Shown one piece after another: positions 50,734 to 59,577 of a stretch of 64,000 bases of DNA. The position numbers were made by a program, and so were the translations under genes. The stretch's first letter is position 1, and each line of letters opens with the position of its first letter. The notes below the pieces were generated by a model. The model was not told the DNA's origin. It did no database searches and saw nothing but the letters and a program-made list of their open reading frames with translations. The DNA lies in NCBI GenBank assembly GCA_016721015.1, contig JADKJL010000009.1, positions 62,001-126,000 of the forward strand. The letters run 5' to 3'. Source of the stretch: Lysobacterales bacterium. GTDB taxonomy: Bacteria; Pseudomonadota; Gammaproteobacteria; Xanthomonadales; Rhodanobacteraceae.

Positions 50734-51717
50734 TCAGGCCGGCTCGTTGAGCCAGGTCATCTTCTTGCGCAGTTCGGCACCGACCTTCTCGATCGGATGA
50801 TCAAGATCGGCTTGCTTGAGGCGCTTGTAGTTGGGCAGGCCGGCCTTGTATTCGGCGGCCCAGTTCTTCGCGAAGGTGCCATCCTGGATTTCGGTCAGGA
50901 TCGTCTTCATGCGCTGCTTGGTGCCGGCATCGACGATGCGCGGGCCGCTGACGTAGTCGCCGTACTGGGCAGTTTCAGAAACATAAGTGAGCATCTTGGT
51001 GATGCCGCCCTGGTAGAGCAGATCGACGATCAGCTTCAGCTCGTGCAGTACCTCGTAGTAGGCGATTTCCGGACGATACCCCGCCTCAACCAGGGTCTCG
51101 AAACCCTTGAGCACGAGTTCGCTGGCACCGCCACACAACACCGCCTGCTCGCCGAAAAGGTCGGTCTCGGTTTCTTCCTTGAAGTCGGTTTCGATCAGCA
51201 GCGCGCGTGCGCCGCCGAGTCCGGCTGCATAGGCCTTGGCCAGTTCCGCGGCCTTGCCACTGATGTCCTGGAACGTTGCATACAGACACGGCACGCCGCG
51301 GCCAATCTCGAATTCGGTACGCACCAGATGACCCGGCCCCTTCGGCGCGACCAGGATCACGTCGATGTCGCTGCGCGGCACGATGGCCTTGAAATGGACA
51401 TTGAATCCGTGCGCGAACAGCAGGGCCGCACCGGCCTTGATGTTTGGTTCGATCACATCGGTGTAGAGCTGTGGCTGAACCATGTCCGGGGTCAGCACGG
51501 CAACCAGGTCGGCTCCCTTGACCGCCTCCTCGGGCGACAGCACGGTGACGCCATCGGCCTTGGCCTTGAGTGCAGTCGGACCACCCGGACGCAGACCGAC
51601 GACAACATCGAGGCCGGAGTCGCGCAGGTTGAGGACATGCGAGCGGCCCTGGCTGCCATAGCCAAGCACGGCAATACGGGCGTTCTTGAGAGCTTCGGTG
51701 GTGACGGTTGCGGACAT
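50734..51717 (-). CDS. ilvC: Ketol-acid reductoisomerase (class I)
   Basis: A 327-aa NADPH enzyme, the short class I form. The dinucleotide site is IAVLGYGSQGRSHVLNLRDSG; the metal-binding loop is FGEQAVLCGGASELV and ETDLFGEQ; the C-terminal knotted domain has YYEVLHELKLIVDLLYQGGITKM. The start at 51717 is taken because the family begins close to the first strand. It lies 43 bases after ilvD. Confidence 0.97.
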   Translation of the reverse strand: MSATVTTEALKNARIAVLGYGSQGRSHVLNLRDSGLDVVVGLRPGGPTALKAKADGVTVLSPEEAVKGADLVAVLTPDMVQPQLYTDVIEPNIKAGAALLFAHGFNVHFKAIVPRSDIDVILVAPKGPGHLVRTEFEIGRGVPCLYATFQDISGKAAELAKAYAAGLGGARALLIETDFKEETETDLFGEQAVLCGGASELVLKGFETLVEAGYRPEIAYYEVLHELKLIVDLLYQGGITKMLTYVSETAQYGDYVSGPRIVDAGTKQRMKTILTEIQDGTFAKNWAAEYKAGLPNYKRLKQADLDHPIEKVGAELRKKMTWLNEPA

Positions 51718-51759
51718 GCGGGTTGACTCCAATGGATGAATCGACAAGAAAAGAATGAA

Positions 51760-53445
51760 TCAGGGAGAAGTGACGGCACCCTTGGCGGCCGAGCCGACCA
51801 GGGTTGCGTATTTGGCAAGAACACCACGAGTGACTTTTGGCGCTGGAGCGACCCAGCTCGCACGACGCGCATCGAGGTCGGCATCGGTTTCGATGACCCG
51901 GCGCGCTGCATCAATGAAGATGCGATCGCCATTGCGAAGCAGACCGATCGCGCCGCCGCGCACCGCTTCGGGTGCGACATGGCCGACGACGAAACCGTAG
52001 CTCGCGCCGCTGAATCGACCATCCGTCATCAGGGCGACCTGATCGCCCAGGCCGCGCCCGACCAGGGCGGCGGTAACGGCCAGCATTTCGCGCATGCCGG
52101 GGCCGCCGGCCGGTCCTTCGTTGCGGATGACGATGACGTCACCGGGTTTGATTTGTCCGGATTGCACCGCGTGGAAGCAGTCCTCCTCGCTTTCAAAAAC
52201 CCTCGCCGTTCCGTCAAACAGCACCGGACTGCTGCCCGAGAGCTTGAGAATGCAGCCTTCGGGCGAGAGATTGCCGTAGAGGATTGAATAGCCGCCACGC
52301 GGCTTGAAGGCGCGCGAAACCGGGCGAATGACTTCCTGGCCAGATGGCGCTTCTGCGGACGCGTCAATCTCGGCGAACAGGGTCTTGCCGGTTACGGTCG
52401 GTGCATCTTCCAGCAATCCCGCCGCGCGCAATTCGCGGGCGACCACGGCCATGCCACCGGCGGCGGTCATCTCGACAGCGGTGTAACGACCGCCCGGCAT
52501 CAGGTCGGTGATCACCGGTGTCGCCACCGCCGCCGTCTCGAAATCCTCGATGTCCAGAGCAACACCGGCTTCGTGCGCAATCGCCAGCAGATGCAACACC
52601 GCATTGGTCGAACCCGCCGTTGCGGCGACAATTCGCATCGCATTTCGAAACGCTTCGGGCCTGAGGATATCGAGCGGCTTGCGCCCGGCCTTGAGGCAAT
52701 CAAGGACGAGTTCGCCACAGCGTCGGGCGGCGTCGAGCTTGGCCGGGTCAGTGGCCGTGATGTCGTTCAAACCAAGCGGAGAAAGTCCCAACGCACTGAG
52801 CACCATGGCCATCGTGTTGGCGGTGAACTGACCGCCGCAGGCACCGGCGCCCGGACAGGCTTCACGCTCGATCGTGCACAGGCGCTCATCGGAAATCTTG
52901 CCCGCACCATGGCTGCCGACGGCTTCGAACACTTGCTGCAAGGTGATCGGTTTTCCATCGAGCGTGCCGTGCGCGATGCTGCCGCCGTACAAGGCGACAC
53001 CGGGGATGTTGAGACGTGCCAGCGCCATCGCCGCGGCCGGGATGGTCTTGTCGCAGCCGCACAGCACGACCATCGCATCGAGACAATGGCCATCGACGGC
53101 CAGCTCGATCGAATCGGCGATGACTTCGCGACTGACCAGCGAGGCGCGCATGCCCGAAGTGCCCATGGCGATGCCATCGGTCACCGCGATCGTGTTGAAT
53201 TCGATCGGCGTGCCGCCGGCGGCGCGGATACCGTCGCTGGCCGCATTGGCCAGGTCACGCAGATTGAGATTGCAGGGCGAAATGTTCGACCAGGTGTGCA
53301 CGACGGCGATCAGCGGCCTGGCAATCGCCGCCGCATCGAGGCCCGTCGCATGCAGCATGGCGCGCGCCGGTGCCCGATCGGAACCGGTCTTGATCGCATC
53401 GCTGCGCATCGGTGGCTGCAGGGGAATACGCTCGTCGGAACTCAT
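51760..53445 (-). CDS. ilvD: Dihydroxyacid dehydratase
   Basis: A 561-aa Fe-S dehydratase for the fourth step in valine and isoleucine synthesis. The cluster and substrate cysteines are in VVLCGCDKTIPAAAMAL, PGAGACGGQFTANTMAMV and the later VIRNEGPAGGPGMREML; LTDGRFSGASYGFVVGHVAPEA is the C-terminal signature. Length is typical. It overlaps leuB by four bases (ATGA). Confidence 0.97.
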   Translation of the reverse strand: MSSDERIPLQPPMRSDAIKTGSDRAPARAMLHATGLDAAAIARPLIAVVHTWSNISPCNLNLRDLANAASDGIRAAGGTPIEFNTIAVTDGIAMGTSGMRASLVSREVIADSIELAVDGHCLDAMVVLCGCDKTIPAAAMALARLNIPGVALYGGSIAHGTLDGKPITLQQVFEAVGSHGAGKISDERLCTIEREACPGAGACGGQFTANTMAMVLSALGLSPLGLNDITATDPAKLDAARRCGELVLDCLKAGRKPLDILRPEAFRNAMRIVAATAGSTNAVLHLLAIAHEAGVALDIEDFETAAVATPVITDLMPGGRYTAVEMTAAGGMAVVARELRAAGLLEDAPTVTGKTLFAEIDASAEAPSGQEVIRPVSRAFKPRGGYSILYGNLSPEGCILKLSGSSPVLFDGTARVFESEEDCFHAVQSGQIKPGDVIVIRNEGPAGGPGMREMLAVTAALVGRGLGDQVALMTDGRFSGASYGFVVGHVAPEAVRGGAIGLLRNGDRIFIDAARRVIETDADLDARRASWVAPAPKVTRGVLAKYATLVGSAAKGAVTSP

Positions 53446-54509
53446 GCGGCGGCCTTCTGTCGGGTTTTCAACTCGTCGAGCACCGATTCGGTGACCTCGC
53501 GCGTGCTTGCCTTGCCGCCGAGATCGCGGGTCAGTTCGGCGCTATCGAGGACGGCGTCAACTGCCGCTTCCAGCGAACGCGCTTCAGCTTCGAGTCCCAG
53601 TGAATGACGCAACAGCAACGCGGCACTGAGAATCGCGCCAATCGGATTGGCAATGCCCTGGCCGGCGATGTCGGGAGCCGAACCGTGGATCGGCTCGTAC
53701 AGACCAAGACGGCCTGCCCCGAGCGAGGCCGAGGGCGACACGCCGAGCGATCCGGCCAGCGCGGCGGCTTCGTCGGTGAGGATGTCGCCAAACAGGTTTT
53801 CGGTGACGATGACGTCATAAGCCGAGGGCCGCGTCAGCAACAGCATCGCCATCGAATCGACGAGCTGGTGTTCGAGGGTGACATCGGCATATTCGGCAAC
53901 CACGCGCTCGGTGGTCGAGCGCCACAGTCGCGAGGTTTCCAGCACGTTGGCCTTGTCGACCGAGGTCAGGCGGCCCTTGCGTCCACGCGCCAGTTCGCAG
54001 GCACGACGAACGACACGCTCGACTTCGGCAACGCTGTAGCGACATTCGTCGATGGCGACATCGCCTTCGCGCGATTTCTTGCCAAAGTAGGCACCGCCGG
54101 TCAGTTCGCGCACGAACATGAGGTCGACACCCGCGAGGTTTTCGGCCTTCAGCGGAGACAGACTCGCGAGACGCGGATGCACGCGCAGCGGGCGCAGGTT
54201 GGCGAATACACCGAGCTTGGCGCGCAGCCCGAGCAAACCCTGCTCGGGGCGGACTTTCGCCTGCGGATCCGACCACTTCGGACCACCTACCGCGCCGAGC
54301 AACACCGCATCGGAATTGAGGCAGGCATCGATCGTCGCCTGCGGCAAGGGATCGCCACAGGTATCGATCGCAATGCCACCGATCAGCTGTTCGTTGAACT
54401 CGAAGACATGGCCATGCTGGCTTGCGACCTCGCGCAGCACGGACACGGCTGCCGCGGTCACTTCGGGCCCGATGCCGTCACCGCCAAGCACCGTGATAAC
54501 GGCTCTCAT
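53442..54509 (-). CDS. leuB: 3-isopropylmalate dehydrogenase
   Basis: A 355-aa dehydrogenase for the third leucine-specific step. LGGDGIGPEVTAAAV, GAVGGPKW, VFANLRPLRVHP, FVRELTGGAYFGKKS and SVDKANVLETSRLWR are the substrate and NAD sites; the C-terminal LYEPIHGSAPDIAGQGIANPIGAIL is the isocitrate/isopropylmalate signature. The start at 54509 overlaps the leuD stop by four bases. Confidence 0.97.
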   Translation of the reverse strand: MRAVITVLGGDGIGPEVTAAAVSVLREVASQHGHVFEFNEQLIGGIAIDTCGDPLPQATIDACLNSDAVLLGAVGGPKWSDPQAKVRPEQGLLGLRAKLGVFANLRPLRVHPRLASLSPLKAENLAGVDLMFVRELTGGAYFGKKSREGDVAIDECRYSVAEVERVVRRACELARGRKGRLTSVDKANVLETSRLWRSTTERVVAEYADVTLEHQLVDSMAMLLLTRPSAYDVIVTENLFGDILTDEAAALAGSLGVSPSASLGAGRLGLYEPIHGSAPDIAGQGIANPIGAILSAALLLRHSLGLEAEARSLEAAVDAVLDSAELTRDLGGKASTREVTESVLDELKTRQKAAA

Positions 54510-55111
54510 GCTGCTTTCTCCATGGAATAGGGGTTGGCCGCGCGGCGTGATTCCCAGGCACTGATGTCGGCGTCGGCATCGAGCAGGAAGCCCAACTGGT
54601 CGACGCCATTGAGCAGGCAATGGCGGGCGAATCGATCGAGCTCGAACCGGATCGCCGAACCATCGGGCTTGCTGATCGATCCTTCGGCGATATCAATGAC
54701 CAGCTCGATGCCGGGATCGGCCAGCAGGGCGCGATGTTCGGACTCATCGATGACGATCGTGACCAGGCCATTCTTCAGCGCGTTGCTGCGGAAGATGTCG
54801 GCGATCCCGGACGAGATCACCGCTTCGATGCCGTAATCGAGCAAGGCCCACGGTGCGTGTTCACGTGACGAGCCGCAGCCGAAATTATGCCCGGCGACAA
54901 GAATCCGGCAGCCCTGCGCGTCGGCTTGGTTGAGCGGGAAATCCGGGTTGTCCGTACCGTCTTCGTGATAGCGCCAATCGTTGAAGGCGTAACGGCCGAG
55001 ACCGGCGCGTTCGGTCGTGGTCAGGAAGCGCGCCGGGATGATGCGGTCGGTATCGATGTTCTCGAACGGCAGGCTGGCCGTGCACGAGCGGATCATGTTC
55101 AGGGGCTTCAT
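54506..55111 (-). CDS. leuD: Isopropylmalate isomerase small subunit
   Basis: A 201-aa subunit that with LeuC isomerises 2- to 3-isopropylmalate. ENIDTDRIIPARFL and FGCGSSREHAPWALLDYGIEAVISS are the family hallmarks. It overlaps both neighbours (leuC start, leuB stop) by ATGA. Confidence 0.97.
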   Translation of the reverse strand: MKPLNMIRSCTASLPFENIDTDRIIPARFLTTTERAGLGRYAFNDWRYHEDGTDNPDFPLNQADAQGCRILVAGHNFGCGSSREHAPWALLDYGIEAVISSGIADIFRSNALKNGLVTIVIDESEHRALLADPGIELVIDIAEGSISKPDGSAIRFELDRFARHCLLNGVDQLGFLLDADADISAWESRRAANPYSMEKAA

Positions 55112-56517
55112 GCGGCGCGCTCCTGGAAGGCATCGGGATCGGTGATGACACCGGCGATCGCGGCGACTGCGGCGACGCGTGGACTGGCCAGCACCGTGCG
55201 CACGCCGGGCCCTTGCCGGCCCTCAAAATTGCGGTTGCTGGTCGAGACAACGAGTTGTCCCGGCTGCGCGATATCGCCGTTCATGCCGATGCACATCGAG
55301 CAACCGGCCTCGCGCCATTCGGCGCCGGCGGCGCGGAAAATTTCATCGAGACCTTCGGCTTCGGCCTCGCGCTTGATCAACACCGATCCCGGCACGATCA
55401 GCACGCGCACACCATCGGCAACCTGGCGCCCGCGCATGACCGCCGCGGCATCGCGCAGATCCGACAGGCGCGAATTGGTGCAACTGCCGACAAAGACGAC
55501 ATCGACCTTCTGCCCGGTCAGCGCCTGACCGCCATCGAACTGCATGTAGGCGAGCGCCTTGGCCTCCTGCGCATCCCGCGCGGCCGGAATTGCCGCCGCG
55601 ATCGGCGTGACCATGCCCGGATGCGTGCCGTAGCTGATGGTCGGCCCGATCGCGCTGGCGTCGACATGCACTTCGTTGTCGTAGCGCGCGCCTGCATCGC
55701 TGGCCAGCGTGCGCCAGGCCGCGACGGCGCGCTCCCAGTCGGCGCCGCGCGGTGTGCGTGGACGACCTTGCAGCCAGTCGAACGTGACCTGGTCCGGCGC
55801 AATCAGACCCGCTCGCGCACCCGCCTCGATCGACATGTTGCACACGGTCATGCGCTCTTCCATCGACAGCGCCTCGATTGCGGGGCCGCCGTATTCGATG
55901 ACATGGCCGGTGCCACCGCCGACACCGATGCGGCCGATGATGTGCAGGATCAGATCCTTGGCGCTGACGCCCGGACGCAGCTTGCCTTCGACATGGATGG
56001 CCATGGATTTCGGCTTGCGCTGGAGCAGGCACTGGGTTGCCAGCACATGACCGACTTCGGTCGTGCCGATACCAAACGCCAGCGCGCCGAATGCGCCGTG
56101 TGTCGCCGTGTGGCTGTCGCCGCAGACGATGGTCATGCCGGGCTGGGTCGCACCGAGTTCGGGCCCGATCACATGGACGATGCCGCGATGTTCACTGCTC
56201 CAGCCATTGAGTTCGATGCCAAACTCCTGGCAGTTCGCCTCGAGCTGATCGACCTGATGCCTGGCTTCGGCGGTGACATAGGGACGACGACCCTCGGCGT
56301 CCGCCGGCAAGGTGGGAGTGGAATGATCAAGCGTCGCCAGCACGCGCTCGGGACAGCGCACTTTCAGGCCGCGTGAACGCAGTTCGCTGAAGGCCTGCGG
56401 GGTAGTCACCTCGTGGATCAGGTGCAGATCGACGTAAAGAATGCCGGGCGTGTCGCTGCTCTCGGCGCGCACCTGGTGCGCATCCCAGATCTTGTCGATG
56501 ATCGTGCGAGGACTCAT
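55108..56517 (-). CDS. leuC: Isopropylmalate isomerase large subunit
   Basis: A 469-aa aconitase-type Fe-S subunit. The 4Fe-4S cysteines lie in VFVGSCTNSRLSDLRDAA and in the downstream GCSMCIGMN; DLHLIHEVTTPQAFSELRSRG and TIVCGDSHTATHGAFGALAFGIGTTEVGHV are also diagnostic. It overlaps ilvE (start) and leuD (stop) by four bases each. Confidence 0.97.
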   Translation of the reverse strand: MSPRTIIDKIWDAHQVRAESSDTPGILYVDLHLIHEVTTPQAFSELRSRGLKVRCPERVLATLDHSTPTLPADAEGRRPYVTAEARHQVDQLEANCQEFGIELNGWSSEHRGIVHVIGPELGATQPGMTIVCGDSHTATHGAFGALAFGIGTTEVGHVLATQCLLQRKPKSMAIHVEGKLRPGVSAKDLILHIIGRIGVGGGTGHVIEYGGPAIEALSMEERMTVCNMSIEAGARAGLIAPDQVTFDWLQGRPRTPRGADWERAVAAWRTLASDAGARYDNEVHVDASAIGPTISYGTHPGMVTPIAAAIPAARDAQEAKALAYMQFDGGQALTGQKVDVVFVGSCTNSRLSDLRDAAAVMRGRQVADGVRVLIVPGSVLIKREAEAEGLDEIFRAAGAEWREAGCSMCIGMNGDIAQPGQLVVSTSNRNFEGRQGPGVRTVLASPRVAAVAAIAGVITDPDAFQERAA

Positions 56518-57485
56518 GCGATGGCCTCGGAACGCACATACATCTGCCCGTAGCGGGCGTTGAAATCCGTCGGAACGTAGCTCAGCCAGTTGCGTGTATC
56601 CGCCGTGCTGCCATCGAACAATCCGAAAAATGCCTTCTGCAGCGCGCGTGTCATCGGGCCCGGCTTGCCCGTTCCAACCGGTTTGCGATCGACCGAGCGC
56701 ACCGGTGTGATCTCGGCGGCGGTTCCGGTCATGAAAACCTCATCCGAGGTGTACAAGGCCTCGCGCGGGAGATCACGCTCCTCGACCTTGTAGCCGAGAT
56801 CGCGAGCCAGCGTGATCACGGTGTCACGCGTGATCCCGGCGAGGATGCCGGCACTCGTCGTCGGTGTGAGCAGACGACCCTTGCGCACGAGGAACAGGTT
56901 CTCGCCAGCGCCTTCGCTGAGCAGGCCATTGGTACCGAGGGCGATACCTTCGTGATAGCCGCCGCGCTTCGCCTCGAAGCCGATCAACTGGCTCGACAGG
57001 TAATTTCCACCGGCCTTGGCCCAGCTCGGGGTCGTGTTCGGTGCCGGCCTGTTCCACGACGAGACACAGACATCTGCACCATGCTCGATCGCCTCGCCGA
57101 GGTAGGCACCCCAATCCAGCGCCATGATCGACACATCGACGGGCGAACCCTCATTCGGCACCACACCGAGACCGCCCGCGCCACGAAATGCGATCGGCCT
57201 GACATAAGCCGACTTCATCCGGTTCACCGCGATCAGTTCAAGGCAGGCGGTGTTGATTTCGTCTTCGCTGTAGCCGATGTCGATCTCATACATGCGCGCC
57301 GATTCAAACAGGCGTGCGGTGTGCTCGGCGAGGCGGAAAAATGCCGGGCCTTGCGGCGTCGCATAGACGCGCTCGCCTTCGAATACCGAGGAGCCGTAGT
57401 GCAGGGCGTGCGCGCTGACATGCACGGTCGCCTCTTCCCAGGGTTTGAATTGGCCGTTGTGCCAGATGAGTGCTGCTTGGTTCAT
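56514..57485 (-). CDS. ilvE: Branched-chain amino acid aminotransferase
   Basis: A 323-aa fold-type IV PLP aminotransferase for the last step of leucine, valine and isoleucine synthesis. The PLP lysine is in WAKAGGNYLSSQLIGFEAKR, followed by GALGTNGLLSEGAGENLFLV and the class IV glutamate near EVFMTGTAAEITPV. It sits between leuA (nine bases away) and leuC (ATGA overlap); an ilvE inserted in a leucine operon is less usual. Confidence 0.95.
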   Translation of the reverse strand: MNQAALIWHNGQFKPWEEATVHVSAHALHYGSSVFEGERVYATPQGPAFFRLAEHTARLFESARMYEIDIGYSEDEINTACLELIAVNRMKSAYVRPIAFRGAGGLGVVPNEGSPVDVSIMALDWGAYLGEAIEHGADVCVSSWNRPAPNTTPSWAKAGGNYLSSQLIGFEAKRGGYHEGIALGTNGLLSEGAGENLFLVRKGRLLTPTTSAGILAGITRDTVITLARDLGYKVEERDLPREALYTSDEVFMTGTAAEITPVRSVDRKPVGTGKPGPMTRALQKAFFGLFDGSTADTRNWLSYVPTDFNARYGQMYVRSEAIA

Positions 57486-57494
57486 GGAAGGTTC

Positions 57495-59096
57495 CTAGCC
57501 GGCGATGGCGGTGGTTGAAGGAGGCGCATCGGTCTTGAGGTGCTCGATGCGATTGGCAATTTCGAGGATGGCTTGCGCCGCCGCTTCGACGATGTCGGTG
57601 GAAACCGACTGGCCGCGCAATTCGCGTCCTTCGTGGATCACGCTGATCGCGGCCTGGCCTTGCGCATCGCCGCCTTCGCTGAGTGCGCGAATCTGGAACT
57701 CGTTGATCGAGAAATCGTGTCCGACCGCGCGCGAAACGGCGCGCAGCACAGCATCAACAGGGCCGTCTCCGATCGCCGCCTCGCTAACCACGCGCCCGTC
57801 CTCGTGAGTGAGCCGCACCGACGCCGAAGCGCTCGAACCAATATGGCTGGTCGCATGCAGGTGACTCAGGTGCCAGGGGCCGGCCGCGTCGGGGTCGCGA
57901 CCGACCGCCATTGCCTCGAGGTCGCCATCGAAGACTTCGCGCTTCTTGTCGGCAAGCGCCTTGAAACGGACGAAGACTTCGTCGAGTGCGCCATCGTCGA
58001 GATCATGTCCGAGGATCGACAAGCGTTCGCGCAAGGCATGCCGGCCGCTGTGCTTGCCGAGCACGAGCTCGGTCCTGGAGACACCGACATCCTCGGCACG
58101 CATGATCTCGTAGGTGCCGCGATGCTTGAGCATGCCGTGCTGGTGAATGCCCGATTCATGGGCAAAGGCATTGGCGCCGATAATCGCCTTGTTGCGCGCG
58201 ATCGGCTGGCCAGTGGTCTGTGAAAGCAGTCGCGCGGTTGCATGCAGGCGCTCGCTGCGTATGCCCGTATGCAAACCCGGGAAACGATCGCTGCGCACAC
58301 GCAAGGCCATGACCAGTTCCTCAAGCGCAGCGTTTCCTGCACGTTCGCCAATCCCGTTGATCGTGCATTCAACCTGGCGCGCACCGGCCGATATCGCGGC
58401 CAGACTGTTGGCCACGGCCATGCCGAGATCATCATGGCAATGCGCGCTGAAAACGACCTTGTTCGCGCCGCGAACATTTGCGCGGAGCCAGGCGAAGCGC
58501 TCGGCGATCTCGGTCGGCGTCGTGTAGCCAACCGTATCCGGCACATTGACCGTGTTCGCACCCGCTTCGATCACTGCGGAAAAAACCTCGGCAAGAAATT
58601 CCGGTTCGGTGCGAATCGCATCTTCGGCCGAAAACTCCACATCATCGCAGTACGTCAAGGCGCGCTCGACGCCGGCGACGGCCGTGTCGACGACCTGTTG
58701 CCTGCTCATCTGCAACTTGAACTCCCGATGCAGCGGGCTGGTCGCGAGAAAGACATGGATGCGCCCTCGTGCGGCCGGCTCGATCGCGCGGGCAACGCTC
58801 TCGATATCCCCTTTCTGGCAGCGTGCAAGGCCACAGATGCGCGGTCCATGCACGCCAGCAGCGATCGCCTTCACCGACGCGAAATCATCGTCGGACGCGT
58901 GCGGAAAGCCGGCTTCGAGGATGTCGACGCCGAGATCCGCCAACGCCTGGGCCATGCGCAACTTCTGCGCCCGGCTCATCGAAAAGCCGGGCGCCTGCTC
59001 ACCATCACGCAGCGTCGTATCGAAGATCAGGACGCGAGGCGGCGGCGGGAATTTCTCGCTGCTGGTCGCGCTTTCTACCGCAGGTTCACTGGTCAT
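57495..59096 (-). CDS. leuA: 2-isopropylmalate synthase
   Basis: A 533-aa enzyme for the first committed leucine step (acetyl-CoA plus 2-oxoisovalerate). The TIM barrel has DTTLRDGEQAPGFSM, CQKGDIESVARAIEPA and the metal-binding HCHDDLGMAVANSLAAISAGARQVECT; the C-terminal alpha-beta regulatory domain binds leucine. The N-terminus carries a 15-residue lead not in E. coli. First structural gene of the operon, preceded by the attenuator and leader peptide. Confidence 0.96.
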   Translation of the reverse strand: MTSEPAVESATSSEKFPPPPRVLIFDTTLRDGEQAPGFSMSRAQKLRMAQALADLGVDILEAGFPHASDDDFASVKAIAAGVHGPRICGLARCQKGDIESVARAIEPAARGRIHVFLATSPLHREFKLQMSRQQVVDTAVAGVERALTYCDDVEFSAEDAIRTEPEFLAEVFSAVIEAGANTVNVPDTVGYTTPTEIAERFAWLRANVRGANKVVFSAHCHDDLGMAVANSLAAISAGARQVECTINGIGERAGNAALEELVMALRVRSDRFPGLHTGIRSERLHATARLLSQTTGQPIARNKAIIGANAFAHESGIHQHGMLKHRGTYEIMRAEDVGVSRTELVLGKHSGRHALRERLSILGHDLDDGALDEVFVRFKALADKKREVFDGDLEAMAVGRDPDAAGPWHLSHLHATSHIGSSASASVRLTHEDGRVVSEAAIGDGPVDAVLRAVSRAVGHDFSINEFQIRALSEGGDAQGQAAISVIHEGRELRGQSVSTDIVEAAAQAILEIANRIEHLKTDAPPSTTAIAG

Positions 59097-59135
59097 TTCA
59101 GGTTCCGTGGGTCATGGATCGGATGACTTGAAGCC

Positions 59136-59171
59136 AAAAAAAACCCCGTCTTCGTGGCCGAGGACGGGGTT
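59136..59171 (-). terminator. Attenuator (rho-independent terminator) before leuA
   Basis: On the minus strand AACCCCGTC (59171-59163) pairs with GACGGGGTT (59150-59142) across a 12-base loop and is followed by eight T residues. It lies 28 bases after the leader peptide stop and 40 bases before leuA. The 5' part of the leader mRNA carries GGAGGCGCGGG (end of the leader ORF), which can pair imperfectly with the CCCCGTCCTC arm as an antiterminator, the usual mutually exclusive arrangement. Confidence 0.85.
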
Positions 59172-59198
59172 CTGGGATTCGATTTCTCGATGTCTGCC

Positions 59199-59333
59199 CT
59201 AGCCCGCGCCTCCGCAGCTAATAATTACGAGTCCAAGTACAAGCACGAGTCCGAGCGCCGGGCGCAAGCGCACCCCGGCCGAGAGGATCCGGCTGGAACT
59301 GAATGATTTGATGGTTGTGTTGCGCTGCGACAT
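59199..59333 (-). CDS. leuL: leu-ilv leader peptide (44 aa)
   Basis: A 44-codon ORF between a promoter and the attenuator. After a basic, Ser/Thr-rich head it has the control run LGLVLVLGLVII (residues 27-38: five Leu, three Val and two Ile codons among twelve; positions 59220-59255) and ends SCGGAG before TAG. This matches the known leader peptides of leu and ilv operons, where ribosome stalling on the control codons prevents formation of the terminator. Stalling would report shortage of any of the three branched-chain amino acids, fitting an operon that makes all of them. No Shine-Dalgarno is visible before the ATG. Confidence 0.82.
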   Translation of the reverse strand: MSQRNTTIKSFSSSRILSAGVRLRPALGLVLVLGLVIISCGGAG

Positions 59334-59339
59334 GAATCG

Positions 59340-59369
59340 ACCGTAACCGATGCCTGAAGAAGCTGTCAA
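59340..59369 (-). promoter_or_regulatory. Promoter of the leu-ilv operon
   Basis: On the minus strand a perfect -35 box TTGACA (59369-59364) stands 18 bases from TACGGT (59345-59340), a -10 box with T1, A2 and T6 matching. Transcription would start near 59333, i.e. at or within a few bases of the leader ATG, which would explain the missing ribosome binding site. Confidence 0.6.
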
Positions 59370-59448
59370 GCATTCTTTTCGGTAGTTGCATGGGTAACGT
59401 TTTCGCTGACGGATTTGGCCGTCTGGATGGCTCTATGCCTTGGGAGCC

Positions 59449-59476
59449 GGGAATCGAGAATGGAGAATCGGGAATG
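59449..59476 (+). repeat. Heptamer array (GGGAATC type), four units
   Basis: Four 7-bp units: GGGAATC, GAGAATG, GAGAATC, GGGAATG. Position 1-3 and 6-7 vary slightly while the period is exact. It lies in the intergenic stretch between csaA and the operon promoter, in no gene. Units of this type are frequent in Xanthomonadales genomes as I recall, but I cannot search here. Confidence 0.8.
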
Positions 59477-59577
59477 GACAAGTCGGTTTCAGCCAGGCTG
59501 GACGTGCTCGCTGCTATTGAGCAAAAAAGTCACACCTTGGTGAACAAGTGGCTCTCGATTCTTCGGCCGCAACACCC

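Noticed and set aside
55213..56376. 387-aa plus-strand ORF over leuC
   Set aside because: Antisense shadow of the aconitase-type subunit.
59218..59481. 87-aa minus-strand ORF upstream of leuA
   Set aside because: It overlaps the leader peptide in another frame, lacks any control-codon run and crosses the operon promoter and heptamer repeat; the 44-aa frame explains the region better.
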